Assembly (NCBI GenBank): GCA_965220205.1
Contig: OZ244812.1
Coordinates: 2,294,001-2,358,000, forward strand
DNA length: 64,000 bases
Origin: G965220205 sp965220205
GTDB taxonomy: Bacteria > Chloroflexota > Dehalococcoidia > Lucifugimonadales > Australimonadaceae
Reading direction: 5' to 3'
Part shown: positions 22,895 to 31,579 of the stretch, in pieces
How positions within the stretch are numbered: the stretch's first letter is position 1
How the letters are laid out: each line of letters begins with the position of its first letter
Notes under the pieces: generated by a model
Databases searched by the model: none
What the model was told of the DNA's origin: nothing
What the model saw: only the letters and a program-made list of their open reading frames with translations
Program-made: the position numbers and the translations under genes

Positions 22895-23554
22895 TTGGAC
22901 ACCTCCCGCCAACCAGTCACCCTGATCGATGTCGTCCTGCCGGGACGAGGCTTCGTCCGCGACGCGGCGCTCGTCGTGGGCTTCTCCGTCCTGGTGGCCG
23001 TGTTCGCGCAGATCGCGATCAAGCTGCCATTCACCCCAGTGCCCATCACGGGACAGACCCTCGCCGTCCTCCTGGCGGGAGGCGCGCTCGGCGCGAACCG
23101 GGGGGCGGCGAGCCTCGGCCTCTATGCGCTCTTGGGCGCCATCAGCCTCCCGGTCTTCGCGCCGTCGTCCGAGGCGATGGAGGGGGAGGTCTTCCACTTC
23201 ATCTTTCCCTGGCTTGGCACGGGCGAGCCGTTCTGGAACCTCGCCAGCGGCGGCTACATCGTCGGCTTCGTCCTCGCCGCATGGGTCGTCGGACGGCTTG
23301 CCGAGCGCGGGTGGGACCGCAACTGGCGCGTGCTCTTGGCGATGCTCGCCGGCAACGCCATCCTTTACGTGCCGGGCCTGCTTTGGCTGGGGTATTGGGC
23401 CGTCGACAAGGGTTGGACGTCCGGCGCGAGCATCGTCCCCGACACCCTCGAATGGGGGCTATGGCCCTTCATCGTCGGCGACCTCTCGAAACTCTACGTC
23501 GCCGCCGTCGTTCTGCCCGGCGCCTGGGACCTCATCGGCAGAAGGCCGCGCTGA
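22895..23554 (+). CDS. bioY: Biotin transporter substrate-binding component BioY
   Basis: BioY is the membrane S-component of the ECF-type biotin importer. The 219-aa protein has about six hydrophobic segments and the family signature KLPFTPVPITGQTLAVLLAGGALG (about 44-67), followed by RGAASLGLYALLGAISLPVF. It starts with TTG after AGGAGC. No EcfAT energising genes are adjacent, so it either works alone or shares a module encoded elsewhere. The next gene starts 1 bp after its stop. Confidence 0.92.
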   Translation: MDTSRQPVTLIDVVLPGRGFVRDAALVVGFSVLVAVFAQIAIKLPFTPVPITGQTLAVLLAGGALGANRGAASLGLYALLGAISLPVFAPSSEAMEGEVFHFIFPWLGTGEPFWNLASGGYIVGFVLAAWVVGRLAERGWDRNWRVLLAMLAGNAILYVPGLLWLGYWAVDKGWTSGASIVPDTLEWGLWPFIVGDLSKLYVAAVVLPGAWDLIGRRPR

Positions 23555-23555
23555 C

Positions 23556-24218
23556 GTGGAGATCACCTGGCTCGGCCACGCCGCCTTCCGCGTCCGCAGC
23601 GGCAACGCGGCCCTCCTGATGGACCCGTTCTCCGACGCGCTCGGCCTCGCTATCCCGCCGCAGCACGCCCAGGCCGACGTCGTCACGGTCAGCGGGCCCG
23701 ACCCGCTGTCGCAACCGCTGGGCCGCGTCCGCGAACCGGGCGGCCCGTTCGTCGTCGACGGTCCGGGGGAGTACGAGGCCGGGGGCTTCCGCATCAAGGG
23801 CGTCCGCACCTCCCGTCACGCCGGCCAGGACGACGCGGGCCCAGCGTGGAACACGATCTACGTCGTCGATATCGAGGGGATGCTCGTCTGTCACCTCGGC
23901 GACCCGGACCAGCTGCTGACGGCGAAGCAGATCGAGGAGCTCGCCTCGCCCCACGTGCTGTTGCTGCCCGTCGGGCGCCGCAACGGCCTCTCGCCCGCCG
24001 ACGCTGTCGAGCTGGTCAACGCCATCGCGCCCAAGATCGTCGTGCCGATGCTTTTCGCGCACCCCGGGAACCGCGCGGACCTCCGCGAGCTCGGCCCGTT
24101 CCTCCAAGAACTCGGCGCGAAGGACGCCGCGCCGCGTCAACGCCTCGCGGTCACTCGCGCCAACCTCCCCGAGGAGACCCAGCTCGAGATCCTGCAGCCC
24201 GCAGGCGTCCTTCTCTAA
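23556..24218 (+). CDS. Metallo-beta-lactamase-fold protein with degenerate metal motif
   Basis: A 220-aa protein of the COG2220/UlaG-like MBL group, beginning VEITWLGHAAFRVRSG. His8, the LMDPF motif, VCHLGD and VVPMLFAH positions follow the fold. The usual HxHxDH signature after the DVVTVS strand is replaced by SGPDPLSQP, so a canonical dinuclear zinc site cannot form. It may be a catalytically altered or structural member. GTG start directly after the bioY stop implies co-translation. Confidence 0.75.
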   Translation: MEITWLGHAAFRVRSGNAALLMDPFSDALGLAIPPQHAQADVVTVSGPDPLSQPLGRVREPGGPFVVDGPGEYEAGGFRIKGVRTSRHAGQDDAGPAWNTIYVVDIEGMLVCHLGDPDQLLTAKQIEELASPHVLLLPVGRRNGLSPADAVELVNAIAPKIVVPMLFAHPGNRADLRELGPFLQELGAKDAAPRQRLAVTRANLPEETQLEILQPAGVLL

Positions 24219-24279
24219 CGCCGGGCCTTCCGTCGTTCTCGTGCTTGACAGGGGAACCCAGCGCCCGCGCCCCGCCCCT

Positions 24280-24347
24280 CTGGATTCTCGCCTGGGCGGG
24301 AATGACGAATGTGGGGCGTGGATTCCCGCCTGCGCGGGAATGACGAG
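24280..24347. repeat. Two REP-like hairpin units
   Basis: ATTCTCGCC-TG-GGCGGGAAT (24284-24303) and ATTCCCGC-CTGC-GCGGGAAT (24322-24341), each followed by GACGA, repeat 38 bp apart in the same orientation. They are related to the palindromes at about 782 and 908. The 230-bp spacer otherwise contains only the promoter at 24372. Confidence 0.75.
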
Positions 24348-24371
24348 AGCGGAGTTGTCGGGGCGCCCGGT

Positions 24372-24401
24372 TTGACACCCCATTTTCACCGAACCTAGAA
24401 T
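24372..24401 (+). promoter_or_regulatory. Promoter of the DUF151 gene
   Basis: TTGACA (24372-24377), 18 bp, TAGAAT (24396-24401); leader about 42 nt, with GGAGAAAGG before the start. Confidence 0.65.
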
Positions 24402-24449
24402 GGGCCGCTGGGGGACTCCGGGCGGGGCACGGAGAAAGGACTACCGGAC

Positions 24450-25136
24450 ATGCTCGAGATGGTGATCGATAGCATCCGCGTTAGCCTGATGAACTACCAA
24501 CGCGTCGTCATCCTCAAGGAGCGCGAGTCGGACCGCTACCTCCCGATCTGGATCGGGTCGCCCGAGGCCGAGGCCATCGCCGTCAAGCTCCAGAACGTGA
24601 CGCCTCCCCGCCCGCTGACCCACGACCTCGTCGGCCTGGTAATCTCGACCCTGGGCGCCGCCGTGGACCACGTCGTCGTCCACGACCTGGCCAACGATAC
24701 GTTCTTCGCCAAGCTGGTGCTCCAGGTGACCGACGGCGTCTCGAAGGAGGTCGACTGTCGGCCTAGCGACGCCATCGCCATCGCGGTGCGCGGCGGACAG
24801 GTCGTGACGGGTCCTGACGGCGCCGAACGGCAGTTCCCATCGGCGCAAGAGGCGCAGAAGTACGTTGACGAGCTCGGGGCCGCCGCCGACGGGCAGCCCG
24901 AGATCCGCTCGCGGGTGCCTATCTTCGTCGAAGAGGGCGTCCTCGATAAGGCCGGGATCCACATGGACGCTGACTCCGACAAGGTCGTGGCGGAGGACAA
25001 GACCGTGCGCAGGGAGGGCGGGGCCGCTGCTCCGCGCGCCGTAACCGAGGAGGAGGTCAAGGGAATGTCGGCGTTCTCGGAGTTCCTCAGCGACCTTCCG
25101 GGCCTCGAGGAGCTCGGCCCCCCCGCGGACAAGTAG
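24450..25136 (+). CDS. Bifunctional nuclease family (DUF151) protein
   Basis: A 228-aa protein whose first 130 residues match the BFN/DUF151 domain: IDSIRVSLMNYQRVVILKE, then LPIWIGSPEAEAIAV, RPLTHDL and VDCRPSDAIAIAVR. Members of this family have DNase/RNase activity in plants and are broadly conserved in bacteria. The C-terminal 90 residues are charged and less conserved; no UVR motif is seen. It has its own promoter and lies upstream of the ATP synthase operon without obvious functional connection. Confidence 0.88.
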   Translation: MLEMVIDSIRVSLMNYQRVVILKERESDRYLPIWIGSPEAEAIAVKLQNVTPPRPLTHDLVGLVISTLGAAVDHVVVHDLANDTFFAKLVLQVTDGVSKEVDCRPSDAIAIAVRGGQVVTGPDGAERQFPSAQEAQKYVDELGAAADGQPEIRSRVPIFVEEGVLDKAGIHMDADSDKVVAEDKTVRREGGAAAPRAVTEEEVKGMSAFSEFLSDLPGLEELGPPADK

Positions 25137-25184
25137 AGCGGTGTGCGCGCTGCTCCCGCGCTCGTGCGCCGCCGTCCATTCCGG

Positions 25185-25213
25185 TTGACCCTCGACCGCG
25201 CTTGTGATAGGGT
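25185..25213 (+). promoter_or_regulatory. Promoter of the atp operon
   Basis: TTGACC (25185-25190), exactly 17 bp, TAGGGT (25208-25213), followed 20 bp later by the first ORF of the operon. No further promoter of this quality is apparent between atpI and atpC. Confidence 0.65.
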
Positions 25214-25233
25214 TCACTAGGTTTGCAACCGAC

Positions 25234-25482
25234 ATGAGTGGTCGGCAGTGGTGGCTCTCTGCGGCCCAGTTCCTGGGCATCGGGTGGTATATCGCGTCGG
25301 CCATCGTCGCGCCAACGCTTGGCGGGGTCTGGCTGGACGGCAGGGCCGGGACATCCCCGCTGTTCCTGCTGCTCGGTCTGCTGTTGGGCGTTGGAATTGC
25401 GTTCTACGGGACGTATCGCATGGCTGTCAGCTTCATGGTCGGTCAGCAAGACTCTGAAGAGCGGAAGGGCCCTGATTCGTGA
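25234..25482 (+). CDS. atpI: AtpI/AtpZ-like F0F1 assembly protein
   Basis: An 82-aa protein with two membrane helices (about 10-35 and 40-66), the second GTSPLFLLLGLLLGVGIAFYGTYRM, as in AtpZ/AtpI proteins that precede ATP synthase genes and help assemble the c ring or carry magnesium. I use the ATG encoding MSGRQWW; an upstream GTG is possible. It overlaps atpB (GTGA), so the two are coupled. Confidence 0.78.
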   Translation: MSGRQWWLSAAQFLGIGWYIASAIVAPTLGGVWLDGRAGTSPLFLLLGLLLGVGIAFYGTYRMAVSFMVGQQDSEERKGPDS

Positions 25483-26357
25483 GTTCCCGGCTGCGCGTGC
25501 CCATACTGCTCGTCTTCGGCGGCTCGCTGGTGTTCGGCCTCCTCTTCGGCCCCATCGGCGCCTCGCTGTTCGGCGCCGAGCCGTTCGTCCCGCTCCCCCA
25601 CGTCGAGCTGGCACCGCCGACGATCTTCGAGATCGGCGACTTCCAGGTCACGAACACCCTCCTCTCCGCCTGGCTCACGACCGTGGTTGTGCTGCTGCTG
25701 TTCGTCGGCGGCACGAGCCGGATGCGGATCGTGCCCGGCCGCGTCCAGGGCGTCCTGGAGATGCTCATCGAGGCGCTCTACGGCTTCGTCACCGGCGTGG
25801 TCGGCGAACGGTTCGGGCGTCCCTTCTTCCCCATCCTCGCCACGATCTTCATCTTCGTGGCCTTCAACGCCTGGATAGCGCTGCTGCCCATCTATCAGGT
25901 CCTCGGCTTCAAGGCGGACGGCGCCGAGCATGTAACGACCCACCTGCTGCGCTCGGCCGGCACGGACATCAATATGCCGTTGGCCCTCGCGATCGTGGCG
26001 TTCGTCTTCATCGAGGCCTGGGGATTCAAGGTCCACAAGAGCGGCTACCTGCGGGAGTTCTTCCGCTTCGGCAATCCGATCCAGACGTTCATCGGCTTGC
26101 TCGAGCTGCTGAGCCACTTCATCAGGCTGATTAGCTTCACGTTCCGTCTGTTCGGCAACATGCTTGCCGGAGAGATCATCCTGCTCATGATTACCTTCCT
26201 GCTCATCTTCACCGCGCCGCTCGCGTTCTACGCGCTCGAGTTGCTGGTGGGAGGGGTGCAGGCGCTGGTGTTCGTGGGCCTAACGCTCGTGTTCGCCCTC
26301 CTGGCGGTGTCGCCGCACGAGGGGGAACACGAGGAGCACGAGGCCGCGGCGCACTGA
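25479..26357 (+). CDS. atpB: ATP synthase F0 subunit a
   Basis: Subunit a forms the two proton half-channels beside the c ring. The 292-aa protein has an N-terminal hydrophobic segment and five or six further helices. The essential Arg is in LISFTFRLFGNMLAGEI (about residues 222-238). A His/Glu-rich tail (EGEHEEHEAAAH) ends it. GTG start overlapping atpI. Confidence 0.93.
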   Translation: MSSRLRVPILLVFGGSLVFGLLFGPIGASLFGAEPFVPLPHVELAPPTIFEIGDFQVTNTLLSAWLTTVVVLLLFVGGTSRMRIVPGRVQGVLEMLIEALYGFVTGVVGERFGRPFFPILATIFIFVAFNAWIALLPIYQVLGFKADGAEHVTTHLLRSAGTDINMPLALAIVAFVFIEAWGFKVHKSGYLREFFRFGNPIQTFIGLLELLSHFIRLISFTFRLFGNMLAGEIILLMITFLLIFTAPLAFYALELLVGGVQALVFVGLTLVFALLAVSPHEGEHEEHEAAAH

Positions 26358-26413
26358 CGCAGAGCGGGCGGCGCAACGAGATTGTCAGAGCACTCGACAG
26401 AAGGGGGTAGGAA

Positions 26414-26776
26414 TTGAGATTCGCGCGGTCAACCACAATCGGCGTCCTGATGGCGGTGCTCTTGAGTATGCTCGCTGTCCTGCCGGCGTTCGCGCAGGGC
26501 GAGCCGGAGAACTTTGAGCAGGCGCTCGAGCTCGCGCAGGCGGGCAGCCTCTCCGCGAACGCGTTCAAGTTCCTGGGCGTCGGCCTCGCCGGGCTCGGAC
26601 TGCTGGGCGCGGGCATCGGCTTGGGCATCCTGGGAAACGGGGCCATGAACGCGTTGGGGCGCAACCCCGAGGCGCGCGCGGCCATCGTGCCGAACATGAT
26701 CCTGGCCCTCGCTTTCACCGAGGCCATCGGCATCTACGGCCTCGTCACCGCCATCCTGCTCATCTTCGTGGCGTAA
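26414..26776 (+). CDS. atpE: ATP synthase F0 subunit c with N-terminal extension
   Basis: Subunit c builds the rotating ring. The hairpin is residues 48-120: GVGLAGLGLLGAGIGLGILG, the polar loop GRNPEA, and LALAFTEAIGIY, which holds the proton-carrying Glu. The residues flanking this Glu (Ala after it, Leu at the helix-1 Gln position) argue for protons rather than sodium. Residues 1-30 form a signal-peptide-like segment ending AFAQG, making the protein 120 aa instead of about 75. It starts with TTG after AGGGGGTAGG. Confidence 0.93.
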   Translation: MRFARSTTIGVLMAVLLSMLAVLPAFAQGEPENFEQALELAQAGSLSANAFKFLGVGLAGLGLLGAGIGLGILGNGAMNALGRNPEARAAIVPNMILALAFTEAIGIYGLVTAILLIFVA

Positions 26777-26833
26777 TCCGAGCGGGGACCGCTCCGTCCG
26801 GGGCGGTCGTCCGTTTTGAAAGGAGCTGCTGAC

Positions 26834-27376
26834 GTGTTAGCGGCGCCCCTTCTCGCTGAGGAGGCCAGCGGTCTCGGCGCGCTCGGGTTGGACCTTGGGG
26901 CATTGATTGCCTACTTGGTCAACTTCGGCGTGCTGCTGCTGTTCCTCTACTTTTTCGCGTACAAGCGGATACTTGGCATGCTGGACCAGCGCTCGAGCCG
27001 GATCAGAGAGAGCCTCGCGGAGGCGGACCGGGTCCGGCAGGAGTCGCAAGAACAGCAGGCCGCGATGCAACACGCCCTGGACGAGGGGCGTCAGGAGAGC
27101 CAGCGTGTGCTGGCGGAGGCGCGCGAGGCGGCTGAACGCTACCGCGAACAGCAGGCGGCGCAGGCCCGAACCGAGGCCGAGGCGCTCCTCGAACGCGCCC
27201 GAGGCGAGATCCGGACCGAGCGGGACGCTGCCCTCGAGCAGGTCCGCGCGGAGTTCGCGGGCCTCGCCGTCGCTGCCGCCGAGCGCATCATTCACCGGTC
27301 GCTCGACGTCGACTTGCACCGGGACTTGATCGATGAGGTGCTCGCCGAAGGCGAGACGCGGCGCGGGCAGGGCTAG
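26834..27376 (+). CDS. atpF: ATP synthase F0 subunit b
   Basis: The peripheral stalk subunit. One membrane helix (about 25-45, LVNFGVLLLFLYFFAYKRI) is followed by a long charged coiled coil to the end (180 aa). The GTG start is chosen because AAGGAG lies 9 nt upstream. A single b gene is present. Confidence 0.92.
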   Translation: MLAAPLLAEEASGLGALGLDLGALIAYLVNFGVLLLFLYFFAYKRILGMLDQRSSRIRESLAEADRVRQESQEQQAAMQHALDEGRQESQRVLAEAREAAERYREQQAAQARTEAEALLERARGEIRTERDAALEQVRAEFAGLAVAAAERIIHRSLDVDLHRDLIDEVLAEGETRRGQG

Positions 27377-27388
27377 GAGGAGCGCGCA

Positions 27389-27931
27389 GTGGCCAGGACA
27401 CCTACGGCCAAACGCTACGCCCAAGCGCTGTTCGCCATCGCTCGGGACAGCGGCGCCGAGCAGGCGTGGCTCGATGACCTCCGCGCCGCGCGCGAGGCTC
27501 TCGCCGACCCGACCGTCGTGCTGTATCTCGGTACTCCCCGCGTGTCTATCGAGGACAAGCAGCGGGTCGTCGTCGGGTTGCTCGAGGGCCTTGAGCCGAT
27601 GGTTGCGAATATGGTCGGCTTGCTCATCGGGCGGCAGGCCTCAGGCCTACTGCTGGCCATCGTGGCTGCGTACGCCGAGTTGCTGAACGAGAGCCTAGGC
27701 AGGCTGACCGCCACGATGACCGCGGCGACTGCCGTTTCGAACGAGCAGCGCCAGCGCCTCACGGCGTCGCTCAGCACGATGCTTGACAAGGAAGTGGTGC
27801 TCGACGTGCGTGAGGACCCATCCATCATCGGAGGCGCGCTCGTACGCGTTGGAGACCAGATCATCGACGGCAGTGTGCGCACGAGGCTGCAGGCCCTCAA
27901 GCACCGGCTGGAGCGCGAATCGCTGGCCTGA
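27389..27931 (+). CDS. atpH: ATP synthase F1 subunit delta
   Basis: Delta links the b stalk to the top of F1. The 180-aa protein starts TPTAKRYAQALFAIA and ends with the family pattern IIGGALVRVGDQIIDGSVRTRLQALKHRL. GTG start after GAGGAG, 12 bp behind atpF. Confidence 0.93.
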   Translation: MARTPTAKRYAQALFAIARDSGAEQAWLDDLRAAREALADPTVVLYLGTPRVSIEDKQRVVVGLLEGLEPMVANMVGLLIGRQASGLLLAIVAAYAELLNESLGRLTATMTAATAVSNEQRQRLTASLSTMLDKEVVLDVREDPSIIGGALVRVGDQIIDGSVRTRLQALKHRLERESLA

Positions 27932-28013
27932 TGAGACACGCGGCAGCAATGTAACGACGCGTCCTCCCGATAGCGAGGGCAGGACGGGCGGCAACCGGTA
28001 TGGAGGAGCGGCC

Positions 28014-29522
28014 ATGACCAGTCGCGGACAGGACATCGCGTCCGTCCTGAGACGGCAGATCGAGGAGTTCGGCGGCGAGACGACGTTGACCGAGGTGGGC
28101 ACCGTCGTCAGCGTCGGCGACGGCATCGCAATGATCCACGGTCTCGGGAAGGTGGGATTCGGCGAGCTGTTGGAGTTCCCCAGCGGCGTCTCCGGCCTGG
28201 CGCTCAACCTCGAAGAGGATGCCGTGGGCGCGGCAATCATGGGCTCCGACGTCGGAGTGCGAGAGGGAGACCTCGTCAAGGCTACCGGCGAGATTGCCCG
28301 CGTGCCGGTGGGCGACGCGCTGCTGGGCAGAGTCGTCGACCCGTTGGGCGCGGCCCTCGACGGCAAGGGTCCCGTCAAGACGGACGGCACGCGGCCCATC
28401 GAGATCGTGGCGCCGAACGTGGTCGCGCGTCAGGCGGTCAATACGCCGGTGCAGACGGGCATCAAGTCAATCGACGGGATGATCCCGATCGGCCGCGGGC
28501 AGCGAGAGCTGATCATCGGCGACCGGTTCACGGGCAAAACGGCGATCGCCATCGACGCCATCATCAATCAGAAGGGCCTGGACCTGCTCTGCATCTACGT
28601 GGCCATCGGTCAGAAGCAGGCCAAGGTGGCGTCGATCCAGGCGACGCTCGAAGAGCACGGCGCCATGGACCATACGGTGATCGTTGCCGCGAACGCCTCG
28701 GACCCCGCGCCTATGCAGTATCTGGCGCCCTACGCCGGCTGCGCCATCGGCGAGGCGTTCATGGACAGCGGCCGCGAGGCGCTCATCATCTATGACGATC
28801 TGACGAAGCACGCGTGGGCGTACCGTCAGATGTCGTTGCTGCTGCGGCGCCCGCCCGGCCGCGAGGCGTACCCGGGCGACGTGTTCTATCTCCACAGCCG
28901 TTTGCTCGAGCGGGCGGCGCGCATGGACGAGGCCCACGGCGGCGGCTCACTCACTGCGCTGCCGATTATCGAGACGCAGGCGGGCGACGTCTCTGCGTAC
29001 ATCCCCACCAATGTCATCTCCATCACGGACGGCCAGATCTACCTCGAGGCGGACCTGTTCAACTCGGGGATTCGTCCCGCGGTGAACGCCGGCCTGTCCG
29101 TCTCCCGTGTGGGCGGCGCCGCGCAGACCCGAGCGATGAAGAAGGTCGCCGGACGCATGCGACTGGAGCTCGCCCAATACCGCGCGCTCGCCAGCTTCGC
29201 GCAGTTCGGCGCGTCGGACCTGGACGCCGCGACCCGTGCCCAGCTCGACCGGGGCAGGCTGCTCACCGAGCTGCTCAAGCAGCCCCAGTACAGGCCGAGC
29301 TCGCTCGCGCAGCAGGTGTGTTCGATGTACACCGCGGTCAACGGTCTCATGGACGACATTCCCGTGGACCGGGTGCGCGAGTTCGAGGAACGGCTCATCG
29401 GTTATCTGGAGACATCGAAGCCCGAACTGATGCAGGCGATCCAAACTACCAAGGATATCGACGAGGCGACCGAAGGCTCGCTGAAGGAGGCTATCGCGGC
29501 CTTCAAGGCAACCTTCGCGTAG
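28014..29522 (+). CDS. atpA: ATP synthase F1 subunit alpha
   Basis: The non-catalytic nucleotide-binding subunit, 502 aa. Walker A reads GDRFTGKT (about 171-178) and the arginine finger region is in the conserved PAVNAGLSVSRVGGAAQ stretch. The start at MTSRGQDIASVL follows GGAGGAGCGG; longer in-frame extensions upstream do not resemble the family. Confidence 0.95.
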   Translation: MTSRGQDIASVLRRQIEEFGGETTLTEVGTVVSVGDGIAMIHGLGKVGFGELLEFPSGVSGLALNLEEDAVGAAIMGSDVGVREGDLVKATGEIARVPVGDALLGRVVDPLGAALDGKGPVKTDGTRPIEIVAPNVVARQAVNTPVQTGIKSIDGMIPIGRGQRELIIGDRFTGKTAIAIDAIINQKGLDLLCIYVAIGQKQAKVASIQATLEEHGAMDHTVIVAANASDPAPMQYLAPYAGCAIGEAFMDSGREALIIYDDLTKHAWAYRQMSLLLRRPPGREAYPGDVFYLHSRLLERAARMDEAHGGGSLTALPIIETQAGDVSAYIPTNVISITDGQIYLEADLFNSGIRPAVNAGLSVSRVGGAAQTRAMKKVAGRMRLELAQYRALASFAQFGASDLDAATRAQLDRGRLLTELLKQPQYRPSSLAQQVCSMYTAVNGLMDDIPVDRVREFEERLIGYLETSKPELMQAIQTTKDIDEATEGSLKEAIAAFKATFA

Positions 29523-29540
29523 GCCCAAGGACAGAACAGC

Positions 29541-30407
29541 GTGCCGAGCGTTAGGCAGATACGAGGACGCATCCGCAGCGTCAGGAACACGGCCCGGGTC
29601 ACCCGCGCCATGCAGATGGTCGCTGCGTCGAAGATGCGCCGCGCCCAGGAGCAGGTCGTCTCGGCGCGGCCCTACGCGCAGAAGCTCCGCGCGGTGCTGG
29701 CGGACCTCGCTGCCCAGGTTTCGGGGCAGGACGACGTCGAGCACCCGCTGCTGGAAGAGCGTCCGACGCAGAACGTGCTGCTGCTCCATGTGACGCCTGA
29801 CCGGGGCCTCGCCGGCGGCATGCCCAGCAACATCAACCGGGCGGGCGCCGAGTTTCTCCTGCGCCAGGAGTTGCCCACGGCGCTCGTGACCGTCGGCAGG
29901 AAGGGCCGCGACTTCATGGTCCGGGCCGGCCGCGACGTCCGGGCCTCGTTCACCGACATGGGCGACCGCCCGACGATGACCGATACGCTGCCCGTCACGC
30001 GGCTCTTGGAGCGCCTCTACGTGGACGGCGAGATGGACGCGGTCTATGTCGCCTATACGCGGTTCGTCAATACGCTCATCCAACAGACGGTCGTGACCCA
30101 GCTCCTGCCGGTGCGCGCCAGCACATTCAATGAGGCGAGCGAGCCCGCCGACTTTCTCTATGAGCCCGACGCGGGGGTGGTTTTTGGCAACCTCCTGCCC
30201 CGCTTTCTCGAGGTGCAGGTGTACCAGGCGTTCCTCGAGAGCAACGCGAGCGAGCAATCCGCGCGGATGGTCGCAATGCAGAACGCCACCGACGCCGCGC
30301 AGGAGATGGTCGAGACGCTGACGCTTGACCTCAACAAGGCGCGCCAAGCAATGATCACCGCCGAGCTGCTCGACCTGGTCGGCGGCGTGGCGGCGTTGGA
30401 AGGCTAG
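29541..30407 (+). CDS. atpG: ATP synthase F1 subunit gamma
   Basis: The central rotor shaft, 288 aa, with long helices at both ends: PSVRQIRGRIRSVRNTARVTRAMQMVAASKMRRAQ at the N-terminus and MVAMQNATDAAQEMVETLTLDLNKARQAMITAEL at the C-terminus. GTG start. Only 11 bp separate its stop from the inserted ATPase gene, so the operon is not visibly disrupted at the RNA level. Confidence 0.94.
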   Translation: MPSVRQIRGRIRSVRNTARVTRAMQMVAASKMRRAQEQVVSARPYAQKLRAVLADLAAQVSGQDDVEHPLLEERPTQNVLLLHVTPDRGLAGGMPSNINRAGAEFLLRQELPTALVTVGRKGRDFMVRAGRDVRASFTDMGDRPTMTDTLPVTRLLERLYVDGEMDAVYVAYTRFVNTLIQQTVVTQLLPVRASTFNEASEPADFLYEPDAGVVFGNLLPRFLEVQVYQAFLESNASEQSARMVAMQNATDAAQEMVETLTLDLNKARQAMITAELLDLVGGVAALEG

Positions 30408-30418
30408 GAAGTGCGGCG

Positions 30419-31579
30419 GTGCTCACCCAGGTACAGGTCAAGAACTTCAAGAGCATAGGCAACGCTGTCGTCGACCTCCAACCGTTCACCGCTTTCGTGG
30501 GCCAGAACGGTGCCGGCAAGAGCAACTTCGTCGACGTTCTCAGATTCATAGCGGAGAGTCTCACGAACTCTGTTGGATATGCAATTCAGAATCGGGGCGG
30601 CATCGAGGCTGTCCGGCGGCGGTCTCGAGGACACCCCGTTAACTTCGGGTTCAGACTGCTGATGGATCTGGAGGTTGGCCCCGTTGAATACTCGTTCGAG
30701 ATTACAGCCGAAAAGCAAGGTCGATTCTCTGTGAAGCGGGAACGATGCAGGTGCGGACTCAATCAGTTCGAAGTGAACGACGGCGAGTTGCGGGCTAGTC
30801 CAGTGGGCATCACGCGCCGAGTAGAACGAGACCGCCTCGCTCTCACACTTCTATCAGGAATCGAGGAGTTCCGGCCCGCGTACGATGCGATTGCGGGTTT
30901 TCGCGTCTATGCGCTGTCGCCCGACCGGATTCGCGACCTGCAGGACCCGGACCCGGGCGAGGTTCTGAAGTCCGACGGAAGCAATGCCGCTGCCGTCCTG
31001 CGCGAAATCAAGAATCGGAATCCGGACAGCCACCGGCGACTCAGCGAGTACTTGGCAGAGGTAGTGCCCGGCATACATTCCGTGGACTATAAGATGGCGG
31101 GTCCCAAGGAAATGCTGGAGTTCCGCCAAGACGTTGGGGACAAGAAGCCTTGGGCGTTCGATTCTATGAGTATGTCAGACGGGACATTGCGGGTGCTTGG
31201 CATACTCTTGGCAGTCTATCAAGTGACGACAGCGTCGGTGACAGTCATAGAAGAGCCGGAGGCCACGATTCATCCGGCGGCGCTGGAAGTGCTGCTGGAT
31301 ATCCTGATGGAAGCCAGCTCGTCCACTCAGATGATTCTTACTACGCACAGTCCGGACTTGCTCGACCACGAGCGGATACAAGACCAAAACCTGCGAGTGG
31401 TTCAGGCCCAGGATGGCGAGACGCGGATAGGGCCAGTAGACCCAGGCTCACGACACCTGATCGCCTCCCACCTCTTCACGACGGGTGCACTGCTTCGCCA
31501 GGGCGAGTTGGACATTGACGCGGAGACCACTAAGGAAAACAGCCGGCAGCTTAGCTTGTTCGGAGCTGGCAAGCCGTGA
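30419..31579 (+). CDS. AAA_21-type ATPase inserted in the atp operon
   Basis: A 386-aa ABC/SMC-like ATPase unrelated to ATP synthase. Walker A GQNGAGKS is at 28-35, a signature-like SMSDGTLRVLG near 251, Walker B TVIEEPEATIHP near 272-283, and H-loop TTHS near 304. It is coupled to the next gene by a GTGA overlap. Relatives of this class (AAA_15/AAA_21) act as sensors or motors with TOPRIM or nuclease partners in anti-phage systems. The gene is less GC-rich than its neighbours and has no promoter of its own, so it relies on the atp transcript. The defence role is inferred from architecture. Confidence 0.85.
   Translation: MLTQVQVKNFKSIGNAVVDLQPFTAFVGQNGAGKSNFVDVLRFIAESLTNSVGYAIQNRGGIEAVRRRSRGHPVNFGFRLLMDLEVGPVEYSFEITAEKQGRFSVKRERCRCGLNQFEVNDGELRASPVGITRRVERDRLALTLLSGIEEFRPAYDAIAGFRVYALSPDRIRDLQDPDPGEVLKSDGSNAAAVLREIKNRNPDSHRRLSEYLAEVVPGIHSVDYKMAGPKEMLEFRQDVGDKKPWAFDSMSMSDGTLRVLGILLAVYQVTTASVTVIEEPEATIHPAALEVLLDILMEASSSTQMILTTHSPDLLDHERIQDQNLRVVQAQDGETRIGPVDPGSRHLIASHLFTTGALLRQGELDIDAETTKENSRQLSLFGAGKP

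Noticed and set aside
22860..22895. A BirA operator or biotin riboswitch before bioY
   Set aside because: The short leader shows no TTGTAAACC-type BirA half-sites and no notable fold.
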